Source of the DNA: Symbiodinium sp. CCMP2592
Taxonomy: Eukaryota > Sar > Dinophyceae > Suessiales > Symbiodiniaceae
Reading direction: 5' to 3'
DNA length: 64,000 nucleotides
NCBI GenBank assembly: GCA_905221615.1
Contig: CAJNDT010005874.1
Coordinates: 62,001 to 126,000 of the forward strand
Under the pieces are notes generated by a model. That model was not told where the DNA came from, ran no database searches, and saw only the letters and a list, made by a program, of their open reading frames with translations. A program made the position numbers and the translations under genes. This document shows positions 45,047-54,974 of this stretch, piece by piece. How positions within the stretch are numbered: position 1 is the stretch's first letter; every line of letters begins with the position of its first letter.

Positions 45047-46952
45047 CATACTTGTGTGCATATAGAGCCTATATATTCAATAAGGAAACATATGTAACAC
45101 AATATGAACCGTTCAGTTTCCATAGTTGTCTCTGTACTTAGTAAGTATCAAGCCCCAACATAGCTCCCCATCAGGCTGCCTGGGAGAACCTGGCATTGCC
45201 CACGCAACCAACCTGACACGGTTTCTAGGGCTAGGGCTCCTCGCGGATATTTATACAGCATGTATATACATATATATATATATATATAGATACATTTAAA
45301 ACACATCACATACTATACTGAACCTGACATAGGGTTACGCGAGGTTTTGACTGGGTATATTCAAACTTTAGCTATAAGAAGGATTCCAAGCAAGCTGTGG
45401 GATTTGATTGACCGATGGATAAACGGTTCCTGTCACAGGCGCTACAGGCTGAACTTGCTATCCTGGACAAGAAGCCCATCCGCATGGCCTCCATTTCGAC
45501 TTTGTCTTTGGACTCCCGAGAGGCAAGTGGTGGTATCTAGTAATTGGCCAATCAGCCTATAGAGCTACAATTGTGCTGTGACTGAGCTCCTTCTCATCTA
45601 CACAGAAGATCCTCTTAGAATATATCTATGTATGTATATGTTTACATGTAACTTATCCGATGAATCTCATTGCCCAATCCCCAGCAATTATTACGTCCGG
45701 CAATTAAAAGCCCAAATTTGACCCAAGCAATCGTGTACCGTGACTGTACACATATTCGTAACATGCAGTAACGTAGTGTGATGATTATGCAGGATGCACA
45801 GCAAGCCCGACCTTCCGAAGACGAGACGCTGCCTGCCCAGTTCGATGAGCCCTTTGAAAATACGCAGGCAAGGTTGCTAGTAAGCTAGTATCACAGGTAA
45901 ACTCTTACATTGCTATCATCTGATCGGCCGATAATGCAGACTTTTCTCTCATAATCATATTTCCCCTGCAGGTCGATGAGCCACCGACACCGGTGCCTCC
46001 TCCAGCCATCCCAGCCGTGGCCCCACCGCCTGAGTCGGGAGGTGTGCCGGCAGTGACTGAGCCCAGCCTCCTATCGAAGAGTGAAGAAGAGGATGAGGAG
46101 GAACAGGAGGAAGAGCAGGGCGAGGAGAGGGCACACAAGATGACGTATAAGATCATGCACACACTGTTGTCGGGTTTGATGTGAACTATCCTGCTGTGGG
46201 ATCCTGTACATGCATGTCTCTTGCACTCTTGCGTCAAACTGAACGGTCTGTCTCTCCGTGACATTGATCAGGATGAGCCACCGGCCGCTGCAGATCCGAC
46301 GGGATATCCTGTGGGCCTCATCAAGAAGAAGAAGGCTAAGCGCCCTCCGACGAGGCGTGCAACTTGTCCGACTTTGGTGAGCTAGGCCACTGCGTCCCAC
46401 TGTAGTGTACTGTACGTTAATATTGCTATACACGAGTTGTCTAAGGAGATGCTGAAGAATGCCGCGAAACAGCGCATTCGCCGCATGGTCAGACCGAAGA
46501 CGAAACGTTCAGACCTAATGGTGCCGGCCTGGGTGGCTGACCAATGGCACAAAGGGACTTCTCAGAAGGAGGCCATGGCCGCCCTCCTTCAGGAAGTGAA
46601 CTGGGACAAGGTCGGGCTCCCCTGATAACCCAACTCTGTAGGTATTCTTAACAAATCCTACTAAAACCTTCAAGCCCTATACACGCTATCGCGACCATAA
46701 TAACTTACGGACGGGTATGTATATACATGTACATGCATAACTTGCATATATTAAGTTCTACATATTCTTACTACATGCATATATGTATCTATGATGATAG
46801 GTATTGTTTCCTTATGCTGTTAAAATATTCTATTTCACTCATAAGATGTTAATACTGCTGATGTTGTACATACAGATATGTATGGCTTATGTATTTTGTA
46901 ACTATCGCGAACATCATACGGTTTGCTCTTATGGTGTGTATATATACAATCC

Positions 46953-46983
<31 letters not shown>

Positions 46984-47205
46984 AATATATACATAGATCG
47001 ATATACAACCCAGCATTTAAAGTTTAGTCTGGCAATTAATTTAATGGGTTTGGGCCAGCCGACCCTGGCAGACATCGTTCCTGAACGAGCTCGAGAAAGT
47101 GGTGAAGCGCACCCGCGAGATCGAGGTTGTGAAGGATCAAGGTTGGTACTCGCAGACTGAGCTGAAGACAGATCTCAAGTGGTCTTCGTCGAGCCCTTAC
47201 ATTTA
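43954..47205 (+). CDS. Long multi-exon host gene, 5' part (left of a TE block)
   Basis: ATG 43954 begins a clear coding exon (MDPVAVNYQSDVVVTLETPV to LRELKAGDRASAFVS). Further exon candidates: 45405-45530 (KRFLSQALQAELAILDKK), 45790-45870 (PSEDETLPAQFDEPFENTQ), 45972-46140 (DEPPTPVPPPAIPAVA then an acidic EEDEEEQEEE run), 46271-46375 (PTGYPVGLIKKKKAKRPPT), 46440-46620 (KEMLKNAAKQRIRRMVRPK ... VPAWVADQWHKGTSQKEA) and 47075-47200 (FLNELEKVVKRTREIEVVK, GWYSQTELKTDLKW). Acceptors look like TTTCCCCTGCAG or GCAG. The gene resumes after the transposon block at 55028. The family looks familiar from dinoflagellates but I cannot name a function. Joining all exons into one gene is inference. Confidence 0.5.
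44395..45060. repeat. TA/CA-rich microsatellites in an intron
   Basis: Multiple TATATA and TACATATATATA runs with GTGTGT interruptions, likely intron sequence between 44257 and 45405. Similar runs occur at 45263-45290 and 46950-46985. Confidence 0.85.
46621..47074. other. Intron with AT-rich repeats
   Basis: TATATACA palindromes and an AT run near 46956-46985; no gene. Confidence 0.5.
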
Positions 47206-47226
47206 CATGGGCTCTAGGGGCTGCAA

Positions 47227-47247
47227 TGTAATGTAACGGCCCGTTTA
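47227..47247 (+). repeat. Left terminal inverted repeat
   Basis: Pairs with 54975-54995 at 20 of 21 positions. Confidence 0.8.
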
Positions 47248-47476
47248 ATAGTGGGGTACCCCCCCCCCCCCCGACCAAAAAAAAAAAATTCTATTTAATA
47301 TGGAACCGGTAGCCCCGGACAGGGGTCAGGGGTCGGTCTGAGTGGCAGGGAATTGGGAGGTGCCGGGGTTTGGGGGCTGGCTTGGGTGCAGGGTCTGCGG
47401 TTCTGCGCGACTGCGCGGTCGGGGGTCGGGGGGGTCTGGGCCAGCGCCTGAAACCCTGAACCCTGAACCCTAAACC
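47248..47476. other. Non-coding, poly-C/poly-A and G-rich sequence
   Basis: A run of C followed by a run of A at 47258-47290, then GGGGTCGG-rich sequence and CCCTGAACCCTAAACC telomere-like repeats. Confidence 0.6.
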
Positions 47477-47702
47477 TTAACGAATCCCAAACTCCTAGAC
47501 CCTATAACAAACCCTAAACCCTAAGCCCTAAACCCTTCCAAAGGGGGGTCGGTCCAGATTCGACCCAAAACTTAATTTTTTATACAAACTTTAGTACTGG
47601 AGATGCCTCTTTTGAGCTAGGGTCCAATCCCCGATTCGGCGGTTCACCCTAGCAGCCCCCCCCAATAATCAAGGTATAGTAGAATAGTAGTACAGTAGTA
47701 GT
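47477..47702 (+). repeat. Direct repeat R1 (likely LINE 3' end of a truncated copy)
   Basis: Nearly identical to 54472-54698: shared AACAAACCCT, CCAAAGGGGGGTCGGTCC, TATACAAACTTTAGTACTGG and GATTCGGCGGTTCACCC, then (TAG)n. Differences are few (for example GAGATGCC against GAGAGGCC). Confidence 0.9.
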
Positions 47703-47972
47703 ATAATGCTAGTGCAGTAGTACAATAGTAATACAACAGTAGTACAGTGGTAGTAGTACAATAATAGCACAATAGTAGTACAGTAGTAGTACGATTATAG
47801 TACCATAGTACAATAATAGTACAGTAGTAGTACAGTAGTAGTACAATAATAGTGCAGTAGTACAATAGTAATACAACAGTAGTACAGTGGTAGTACAATA
47901 GTAGTACAGTAGTAGTACCACAGTAGTACAGTAGTACAGTAGTAATACAGTAATAGTACAGAAATAGTACCA
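47690..47972. repeat. (AGT/TAC)n-like tail: AGTAGTACA repeats
   Basis: AGTAGTACAATAGTAGTACAG-type units over about 280 bases. It follows R1 and probably is a microsatellite tail of a LINE copy. ORFs here (Tyr/Leu/Val-rich) are artefacts. Confidence 0.85.
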
Positions 47973-48004
47973 ATAAGCAAAGCATAAAGCCAGTGAGTAC
48001 ATTC

Positions 48005-48069
48005 CCCCAATAAGCAAAGCATAAAGCCAGCGCCTGAAACCCTAAACCCCGAACCCTAAACCCTAAAGA
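48005..48069. repeat. CCCTAAA telomere-like repeats at the LINE 5' junction
   Basis: GAAACCCTAAACCCCGAACCCTAAACCCTAAAG precedes the LINE start. The LINE 3' end is followed by CCCTAAAGAA, also present just before the start, so this may be a target duplication. Confidence 0.7.
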
Positions 48070-48122
48070 AAGGCGCTTCGGCTGCAAGTGCATGTTTGCA
48101 AGTTGTTTTGTCAGGACCTCCT

Positions 48123-51100
48123 GACCACACCGCCGCACCTAAAGGGTTCGGCCGTATCACTTCGGCTCGTTGCCGCCATGTCGTCCCAGCCTGGTTCAGG
48201 ATCCACACCGCAGGGCTTCGCCACCAATACTCTGGCAACGCAACAGTTTCTGGAGCAGCGTGCTACATATCAAACCGCGGAGTACAAGGCGGTTCAGGGC
48301 GCTTTTTTCGGCCCGCCGCGGGTCAAGCGTACTGCACCCACTCCGGTGCAAAGCGGCTTGACCACACCGCAGGAAGACTCCGTGGCAGATGAGGTTATGA
48401 GGGAGGCTGAGGAGCACGCAGAGCCACCGGAAGAGCGTAATTTGCTTACGCCTTTTTCTCTGCAGGACCAGGCCGCCTTGGAAGTTACCTTAGGCAGCTT
48501 GGGAGTCAACATCAACGACCAAAACGCCGTCCAGGCCTGGGGCCAAAGGCAGCCAACCAACAATGCCGAGATCTTCAACATGGTTCGTGCATACCATGAA
48601 AAAGTGATCCGGCCAGAGTACTACTCTTTGGTTTGCCAGCTGGAAGCGGGCCTGAAGGCAGTAGATGATCGCTGCTTTCAGTCAAAAAGGAGGTCGCATG
48701 GATGGCTTCGGAGAACAGGCTTTTGCAGAAACATGCCTGTGGTCTCCAGCTCTTGACCACAGGATGGCCGAATGCTCTGAAGCCTGCAGAACGAGTGTAT
48801 ATGATCTCGTGGATGGTTTCGCAAGTCCCTTCCTTGGTGACCTTTCTGAAGATGAGGGGCTATGTCTCCGACCACAACGCCTCGGAGCTGGAAAGGCACA
48901 TGAACGTTTTCGCCCAAGAACCGACCACAGTGCCTCAGTCGGAGGGGTTCTATTCCAGCATGACCTTTCTCAGCTTTAAGAGTTGGGACACGCGGTCTGC
49001 TTTTTTGAACCACTACGGTGGAAGTTCCGGGGTGCCAGTCTATAAGGACGAGAGCACCCCCATTCACAACAAGCATCTGAAGGTGGCACCTTGCAGTCCG
49101 CAGTGGCAGCGCAAGCTAGAGGCGCCGTTGCGTGTTATTTTAAATTGTGTGAACAAACACCCGGAACACAACGCCTCCTCCCGTCTCACCATTTTGTGGA
49201 AGACCCTCACGATTCTGGCTCCTCAGCAAGACGCTGAATTTCACGAGGACCAGACCGCCTGGGCAAGGCTTCACTATGGCCAGGAGGCAGGCGAGTTTGT
49301 TTGCAGGCTTGAGGTTGTTCCGGCTCTCCTCACAATTTTGAATGGCCCACCTTCGGAGTCCGATTCCAAGACCACATCGCTTTGGGAAGAGCAGTGGTAC
49401 CAAACGATGTGGGGGAATCATGCTGAGCTCGATCGAATGGATGCCGAAGCCTTTTCGAGTGCCAAAAAGGATGCAGTCCTTTCTGGAAAGGGCCTTCAGA
49501 AAGGAAAGGGCTAAAGGCACTGGTCTTCGGCCGCGGTGCATACTAGTGCTTACTCTCCGTATCCATTCGAGCTGCATTTTCAAGTTGTGGAAGCGGTCTA
49601 TTTTTCATGGGATGAGTTCTGTGATAAGTACAGAAAAGAAGACCGCAAGGTGGGTGACTACGAAGTGGCCACTGTACAGGGCCGCCCACCAGTGGGGATA
49701 GGGGCTGAGCTCCGATCCGACCACACCGCCACGGACTTTGCAAGTTTCGGCGCCACGCCAGCGGCTTCCACAGCCACGCCGGCGCAAGCCCCAGCCCCGA
49801 CCACACCGCAGACAAAGGGTGGGAAGGGTAAAGGATCCTGAAGTTTTGGTTCCCGAATTTTCGTGGCCCCGCTCGGCCCACAACGCCTTTGCCTGCAGGC
49901 TTTTGGGTTGAGCTTTCCCGACAAGGAGCTTGCAGCACCTTTTGAAATTTTTGAGTGCTCGCCCTTGTCCTGCAATCGGGCTTCGTGGTACTTTGGGAAA
50001 ATCCCGGAGGACCACACCGCCCCTCTCTCCGAATTTGCATGTTTCTCAGGTCTCGATTACAACGCCCTAGGCTCACCCGATAGCCCAAATCAGCTTACTT
50101 CCAAAAAGCGAAATAAGCTTATGCATATAGTCAACGGTAACACTGTCCTTTCACTAGCAGATCTTATCCCGAGCAACAGAACCACAATCTCGATAGCAAA
50201 GCTTCTGGAACAGAGACCTCAGGAATCCCAGTCGCAAGCGCAAGGTTACAGTAGAAGTTTCTTGCTGCAGTGCCGACAGACAAAAGAAGAAGGGTCGTGT
50301 CCGTACGTACCGATCACAACGCAAGCTTTCACCCCCAACAAGCCCAAGCCCTCCCGAACAGGTAGGCGAATTAAAATCAGAACGCGCGATGGAGTAGTTG
50401 TGATTTCTAAGAAACCACGACCACACCGCCTAAATTCAGTAATTCAGCTCCCAATTAATTCACACACACGCCGAAAACCGCCTCCACGAGGCGCGCCGGG
50501 ACCTCCCCCAGGGAGGGACGAAGAGTTTAACCCGAACAAGACGCGGGCACAAACCTCCGAGCGGGGTCCGGGACGCGCGGTGCGCCGCAGGGCGTATCGC
50601 CGCTGGATGCGAGGAGGTACAAAGGTACAGGTGAAGGAGCCGGGCCCTCCCCACCTTGCCCCGTCTCAGCCCCAACACGCCGCCCTTACCAGGGCCCAAT
50701 GGTTCAAGCAAAACATTCACTGGCAGGACCAGTTGAAAAGAAATAAAAAGAAAAAGTCGGTCAAGCATCCGACCACACCGCCTCTCCCGTATGATAGTAA
50801 GATAAAGGTAGGTTCGATCAATGTTCAGGGTTTCGCGGACACCCTAAAGCTTAAGAACGCCATTCTTATGATGCAGGAGCATAAGCTTGATGTTCTTATG
50901 TTATCCGAAACTAAAACCACGTCTTACTATTCGTATCAGTCAGAAAAGCATTTGGTGATACTTTCGGGCAACACAAAGGACAGGTATGCAGGAGTGGGTG
51001 CAATCATTGCGCCGCATCTTCGACCACACCTTTTAGATGTGTTGCAGGTTTCTACTAGATTGCTTCATTTGACTTTTCGGAAAAAGGGCGGTAACATTCA

Positions 51101-54100
51101 CATTGTAGGAGCATATGCCCCACACTCAGGACTGGAATATGAAGAGGTACGGGTCCCATTTTGGGATAGCCTCGAGGAACACATTGCCAAAATTCCCCAA
51201 CCCGAACCGGTCTATCTAGTAGGCGATTTCAATGTTAGGTTTCAGGCCCAACATGCTAATGATGAAGGCGTCACAGGTCCATTTACGTACGGTAAAGGTT
51301 CTAGGTTCATTGACCACAACGCGCAGTCCAACAGATCGCTGTGTGTTCGAACCATGCAACTTCTAGGTATGGTGGAGGCGGCCTCTTGGATCACGCCTAA
51401 CCCCATCCATCACATCACCTACAAAGATAAAGCAGCTCCACCCCCGGACTGGTCACAGTTTGTATTGGACCCTCTCCCCATGCAACAGATATACACCATG
51501 CTGCACCGTAAACTGGACCCTGACAAGGATCTTGCTCTTTCCACGGCAGCTACGGTAAGATCTTTTCTGGATCTCCCGGACCTACTTCCCCCACCCAAGA
51601 CAACACCGCAGATTGACCCGCTTCGTTTTCAGAGGTTGGATCATTTGTTCGTTCGAAAACAATGGCTTAATTCTGTACACCAATGCAGATCCAAGCTATA
51701 CACGGGTTTTCCCACGGATCACTACCTGGTGGTTTCGGAGATTAAGGTTCGCCTAGCAGCCAAACCACAACGCCCCCCTCGCACCCCAAAGCTTGAGCTA
51801 CACAATCCTACAGAACAGGAAAAACAGGAGTTTAACGCCATCTTCGGAGAACTTATACAGGAAAACCCCCCAGAACGAAACCTTCCCCCTCCAGACCACA
51901 CCGCTCCAATACACTACTTTACGGATGGATCAGGTTCTTCGGGTAGATGTTCTAAACACACCTCAGCCGGATGGGGTTGGTGTAGGCGTACTTCAGAAGG
52001 ATGGGAAGATGCTTACGGACCTGTAATCACAGACCCCGATCACAACGCGTATAGGGGAGCAGGCGTAGGCTCAAATAACACTGGGGAGGTATCAGCTATC
52101 GTGGAGGCTTTGCTCCACGCCCACCAACACTCGTATCACAACGTTCATATCCACACCGACAGCCAATGGTCCAAGAACGTCATCACAGGCAAGTGGCGGG
52201 CGCAACGCAACAAAACGCTTGTGAACATGGCGAAACACCTTTGCAAAATCGCGCCCATGCGTGTCACCTTCCATTGGATCAGAGCGCACAAAGGCAACGA
52301 AGGCAACGAGAGAGCGGATAAGCTCTCTAATCAGGGACGCAAGGCTAAGGACCGTCAAGGCACCACAGCGCAGCAACCAGAAGTCACCACCACCACAACG
52401 CCAATCCGGGAGGACGCTTTTACAGAGGTCCTAAAAGAAGCGGCTGCGCAAACCTTTGCAAACGAAACGCGCAGACGACGCACGCCGTGGATCACGGAAT
52501 CTACCCTCAACCTTCTACAGGACGCACGTGCTGCGGAAGCGCAGGGAGACCACAACGCAAAGCACAAGCGCAACGTTGCCAAACGATCCGCAAGAAAAGA
52601 CAAAGTTAAGTGGGTTCACGATCAATTAGTGGAGGACCCAAGCGCAGAACACAGAGGATTATGGAGCACAGTCCGTCGCCAGAAGGCAGGCTTTAGAGGC
52701 AAAAAATCTCACCTTGTGGTGGATAATAAACCAGTCCCCTGGAGCAAGACTCACCAAGCCTTTCGAGACCATCTGCAGAATACCCAATGGGCGGCACACG
52801 AGGACGCCACAGAAAGATCAAAAGCCTTAAATTCAAAACGCGCACTACGCCCTCCTTCACCTGACGAGTCTCCCTTCTTACTTGAGGACCTCCAATCAGC
52901 GATCAACAAGCTCAGGAAGCGCAAGGCACCAGGACCAGACCAAACCGCCAACGAACTCTTTCTTCTCTTAGACGATGAGAATCAAAAACTACTTCTAGAA
53001 TTTTACAACAAGATATGGGACGAGGAAGTTCCAGAAGAATGGAAAGAGGCCATAGTGGTTTCAATCTACAAAGGCAAAGGCAAGGACACTGACCCTGCCA
53101 ATTATCGCCCCATCTCACTTCTCAACACAATCTACAAAATCTTCGCCGCAATGTTGCAAACCAGACTTGCCACAACTCACGAGAAGAACTTGCGCAGTAC
53201 ACAGTATGGTTTCAGATCACACCGCGGAACGCAACAACCACTATTTGTTTTGAGACGATCAATGGAATGGGCGGAAATGACCAACAATCCCTTATATTAC
53301 CTTTTTCTGGATTGGAAACAAGCATTCGACTCACTTGACCACAACGCCATGTTGATTGCTTTGCAGCGCTTCGGGTTGCCCAACAAATCTCTAGCAGTAA
53401 TCTCCTCGATTTATAAGGATCCCACCTTTATCACCAAAGGAATTGACGACCACAACGCCAAAGGTAAGGTAGGAGCGGGAATTCGGCAGGGATGCCCCCT
53501 CAGCCCGTATTTGTTCATCATGGTACTTACAGTAATTTTGGAAGATGTTGATTGGGATCTGGCAAGTAGAGGAATAGCTAGGAATACTTGGTCGGCCACC
53601 CGCCCCACCTCAGATCTAGAGTATGCGGACGATACGCTTCTTATCGCCAGGACCACAACGCAACTCTCAGAAATCTTGCACTCGCTGGAAAGATGTTCTA
53701 GGCTCCATGGGATGCATTTGAATAAAGAAAAAACAGAACTTCTCGTGGATCCTCGAAGACCACAACCCAAACTTACTTTCGAAAACGGCGAAACAGTTCC
53801 GACCACAACGCAAATTAAGTACTTAGGATCGATGATAGCCTGGGAAAAACCTTTTGAAGCCGCATTTAGACATAGAGCAGCGGTAGCAGAAACCAGCTAC
53901 AAGAAACTCCGGCTTGTTTGGAACAGCTCCTTGCCTCGTAAGACCAAACTCCGCATATTCCAGTCTGTCTTTATCCCCACCTTAACCTACGGCCTCGACA
54001 CTCTCACCCTCACAGACAAGCAAATAGACAGAGTAGATGCCTACTACTTCCGATTCCTGCGACGAGTGGTTAATATCAAAGCATCATACTACTCCAGAAT

Positions 54101-54315
54101 CTCTAACCAAACAGTTTGGAGAACAGCCAACAACCCGAGAAAACCCTCAAGCTTCCTCCACAACGCCCAGCTTAAGCTCCTGCAGACACTCTACGCTAGC
54201 GACATTTCAGATCCATTCCACAATGTAGTGTTTACCGCTGCTTACAAGGATAGAATAGTCGTTACCGGCAGACGTAGAGGGATGAAAATGCCTTATTGGA
54301 TCGAGATCACAACGC
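48123..54315 (+). repeat. Interspersed GAYCACAMCGC motif in the LINE
   Basis: GACCACA(A/C)CGC starts at 48123, 48360, 48870, 49719, 49799, 50010, 50419, 50771, 51312, 51894, 52548, 53337, 53448, 53651 and 53801. GATCACA(A/C)CGC starts at 50312, 52038, 53215 and 54305. At least ten one- or two-mismatch relatives exist (for example 48923, 49248, 49370, 51599, 51763, 52937). In ORF2 the motif is read as DHTA/DHNA, TTP/TTQ or PHR/SHR depending on phase, and one copy is in the 5' leader. Confidence 0.9.
48178..49841 (+). CDS. LINE ORF1 (one shift, one in-frame stop)
   Basis: ATG 48178 (MSSQPGSGSTPQGFATN) reads to about 48690 (SLVCQLEAGLKAVDDRC). A -1 shift at TCAAAAAGG, or a lost A, joins it to the frame 48702-49514 (VAWMASENRLLQKHACGLQL ... 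WMVSQVPSLVTFLKMRG ... SEGFYSSMTFLSFKSWDTR). TAA at 49512-49514 interrupts; the same frame reopens (SPYPFELHFQVVEAVYFSWD) and ends TKGGKGKGS at 49841. No known RNA-binding domain (RRM or zinc knuckle) is visible, apart from the basic C-terminus. Position before ORF2 makes an RNA-chaperone role likely. The run of A at the shift could be a programmed frameshift or a mutation. Confidence 0.65.
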
Positions 54316-54461
54316 AAAGGCATTTTAAGAACCATTGGACCCAAAACCCTGGTAAAGGAATTCTAGGACCACACCTGGTATATGCCTCCATTAATCGAGA
54401 CCTGAAGAGTTCCTTTGAGCGAGCGCCGAAGCGCGCTGCGGAAAAGCGCGCAGGGCACTAG
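49863..54461 (+). CDS. LINE ORF2: endonuclease, RNase H, reverse transcriptase
   Basis: 1532 residues from a GTG; the true start is uncertain. After about 310 low-complexity residues comes an APE-like endonuclease: INVQGFADTLK (about 319), MLSETKT, VYLVGDFNVR and TDHYLVVSEI. RNase H follows (about 683-825), with FTDGSGSSG, NNTGEVSAIVEALL, HIHTDSQWSKN and GNERADKLSNQ: Asp, Glu, Asp and Asp all present. RT comes after it (about 1060-1300), with NYRPISLLNTIYKI, FLDWKQAFDSLDHNA (motif A), GIRQGCPLSPYLF (motif B) and EYADDTLLIART (motif C, Tyr 1254). The thumb region is typical (LTYGLDTLTLTDKQ). In LINEs that have RNase H it normally follows the RT, so the order here is reversed. The ORF is uninterrupted. 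Confidence 0.92.
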   Translation: MAPLGPQRLCLQAFGLSFPDKELAAPFEIFECSPLSCNRASWYFGKIPEDHTAPLSEFACFSGLDYNALGSPDSPNQLTSKKRNKLMHIVNGNTVLSLADLIPSNRTTISIAKLLEQRPQESQSQAQGYSRSFLLQCRQTKEEGSCPYVPITTQAFTPNKPKPSRTGRRIKIRTRDGVVVISKKPRPHRLNSVIQLPINSHTRRKPPPRGAPGPPPGRDEEFNPNKTRAQTSERGPGRAVRRRAYRRWMRGGTKVQVKEPGPPHLAPSQPQHAALTRAQWFKQNIHWQDQLKRNKKKKSVKHPTTPPLPYDSKIKVGSINVQGFADTLKLKNAILMMQEHKLDVLMLSETKTTSYYSYQSEKHLVILSGNTKDRYAGVGAIIAPHLRPHLLDVLQVSTRLLHLTFRKKGGNIHIVGAYAPHSGLEYEEVRVPFWDSLEEHIAKIPQPEPVYLVGDFNVRFQAQHANDEGVTGPFTYGKGSRFIDHNAQSNRSLCVRTMQLLGMVEAASWITPNPIHHITYKDKAAPPPDWSQFVLDPLPMQQIYTMLHRKLDPDKDLALSTAATVRSFLDLPDLLPPPKTTPQIDPLRFQRLDHLFVRKQWLNSVHQCRSKLYTGFPTDHYLVVSEIKVRLAAKPQRPPRTPKLELHNPTEQEKQEFNAIFGELIQENPPERNLPPPDHTAPIHYFTDGSGSSGRCSKHTSAGWGWCRRTSEGWEDAYGPVITDPDHNAYRGAGVGSNNTGEVSAIVEALLHAHQHSYHNVHIHTDSQWSKNVITGKWRAQRNKTLVNMAKHLCKIAPMRVTFHWIRAHKGNEGNERADKLSNQGRKAKDRQGTTAQQPEVTTTTTPIREDAFTEVLKEAAAQTFANETRRRRTPWITESTLNLLQDARAAEAQGDHNAKHKRNVAKRSARKDKVKWVHDQLVEDPSAEHRGLWSTVRRQKAGFRGKKSHLVVDNKPVPWSKTHQAFRDHLQNTQWAAHEDATERSKALNSKRALRPPSPDESPFLLEDLQSAINKLRKRKAPGPDQTANELFLLLDDENQKLLLEFYNKIWDEEVPEEWKEAIVVSIYKGKGKDTDPANYRPISLLNTIYKIFAAMLQTRLATTHEKNLRSTQYGFRSHRGTQQPLFVLRRSMEWAEMTNNPLYYLFLDWKQAFDSLDHNAMLIALQRFGLPNKSLAVISSIYKDPTFITKGIDDHNAKGKVGAGIRQGCPLSPYLFIMVLTVILEDVDWDLASRGIARNTWSATRPTSDLEYADDTLLIARTTTQLSEILHSLERCSRLHGMHLNKEKTELLVDPRRPQPKLTFENGETVPTTTQIKYLGSMIAWEKPFEAAFRHRAAVAETSYKKLRLVWNSSLPRKTKLRIFQSVFIPTLTYGLDTLTLTDKQIDRVDAYYFRFLRRVVNIKASYYSRISNQTVWRTANNPRKPSSFLHNAQLKLLQTLYASDISDPFHNVVFTAAYKDRIVVTGRRRGMKMPYWIEITTQRHFKNHWTQNPGKGILGPHLVYASINRDLKSSFERAPKRAAEKRAGH

Positions 54462-54471
54462 CAAAAAAAAC

Positions 54472-54698
54472 CCTAAAGAATCCTACACTCCTAAACCCTA
54501 TAACAAACCCTGAACCCTAAGCCCTAAACCCTTCCAAAGGGGGGTCGGTCCAGATTCGACCCAAAACTTAATTTTTTATACAAACTTTAGTACTGGAGAG
54601 GCCTCTTTTGAGCTAGGGTCCAATCCCCGATTCGGCGGTTCACCCTAGCAGCCCCCCCCAATAATCAAGGTATAGTAGAATAGTAGTACAGTAGTAGT
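54472..54698 (+). repeat. Direct repeat R2 (LINE 3' end)
   Basis: Copy of 47477-47702 immediately after the LINE ORF2 and its A-run, followed by a short (AGT)n and CCCCAATAAGC, which also follows the tail of R1 at about 48003. Confidence 0.9.
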
Positions 54699-54974
54699 AC
54701 AGTAGTAGTACAGATTTTCATTCCTGACGCCCCAATAAGCGAAACAATTCTGCAAGAGATTTCCGGGCTTCAGGGCCAGGGTTTTAGGGTTGGGTGGGGG
54801 TTTGGGTGGGGGTTTAGGTCGTGGCTGCCTTAAGATTGACCATCAGCAAATAGCACAGCCCCGCCACCAAAAAATCACCCCAGCCAAAAAAAACGCATTA
54901 ATTAGAACAAGCCAATTTTTTTGTCAGATTCGGAATTAGCCCCGGAGCCGACGCATTAAAAGAGCCCATATTCC
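54699..54974. other. Non-coding sequence inside the TIR block
   Basis: TTTAGGG-like words (GTTTTAGGGTTGGG) and an A-run region (CAAAAAATCACC, CCAAAAAAAACGC). No gene. Confidence 0.5.

Larger units (their letters stand above)
48070..54698 (+). mobile_element. LINE retrotransposon, near full length
   Basis: Contains a short 5' leader, ORF1 (48178-49841, with one frame shift and one stop) and ORF2 (49863-54461) with endonuclease, RNase H and RT. The 3' end is AGCAAAAAAAACCCTAAAG (54462-54480), then repeat R2 and a short TAG tail. The sense strand carries at least 19 copies of GAYCACAMCGC. It lies inside a TIR-bounded block within a host gene, in the same orientation as the host gene. Confidence 0.88.

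Noticed and set aside
47644-48138. Tyr/Leu/Val-rich membrane-like minus-strand ORFs
   Set aside because: They come entirely from the AGTAGTACA repeat tail in three frames.
49543-50088. Minus-strand ORFs across the ORF1/ORF2 junction of the LINE
   Set aside because: Shadows of the sense frames, with no motif.
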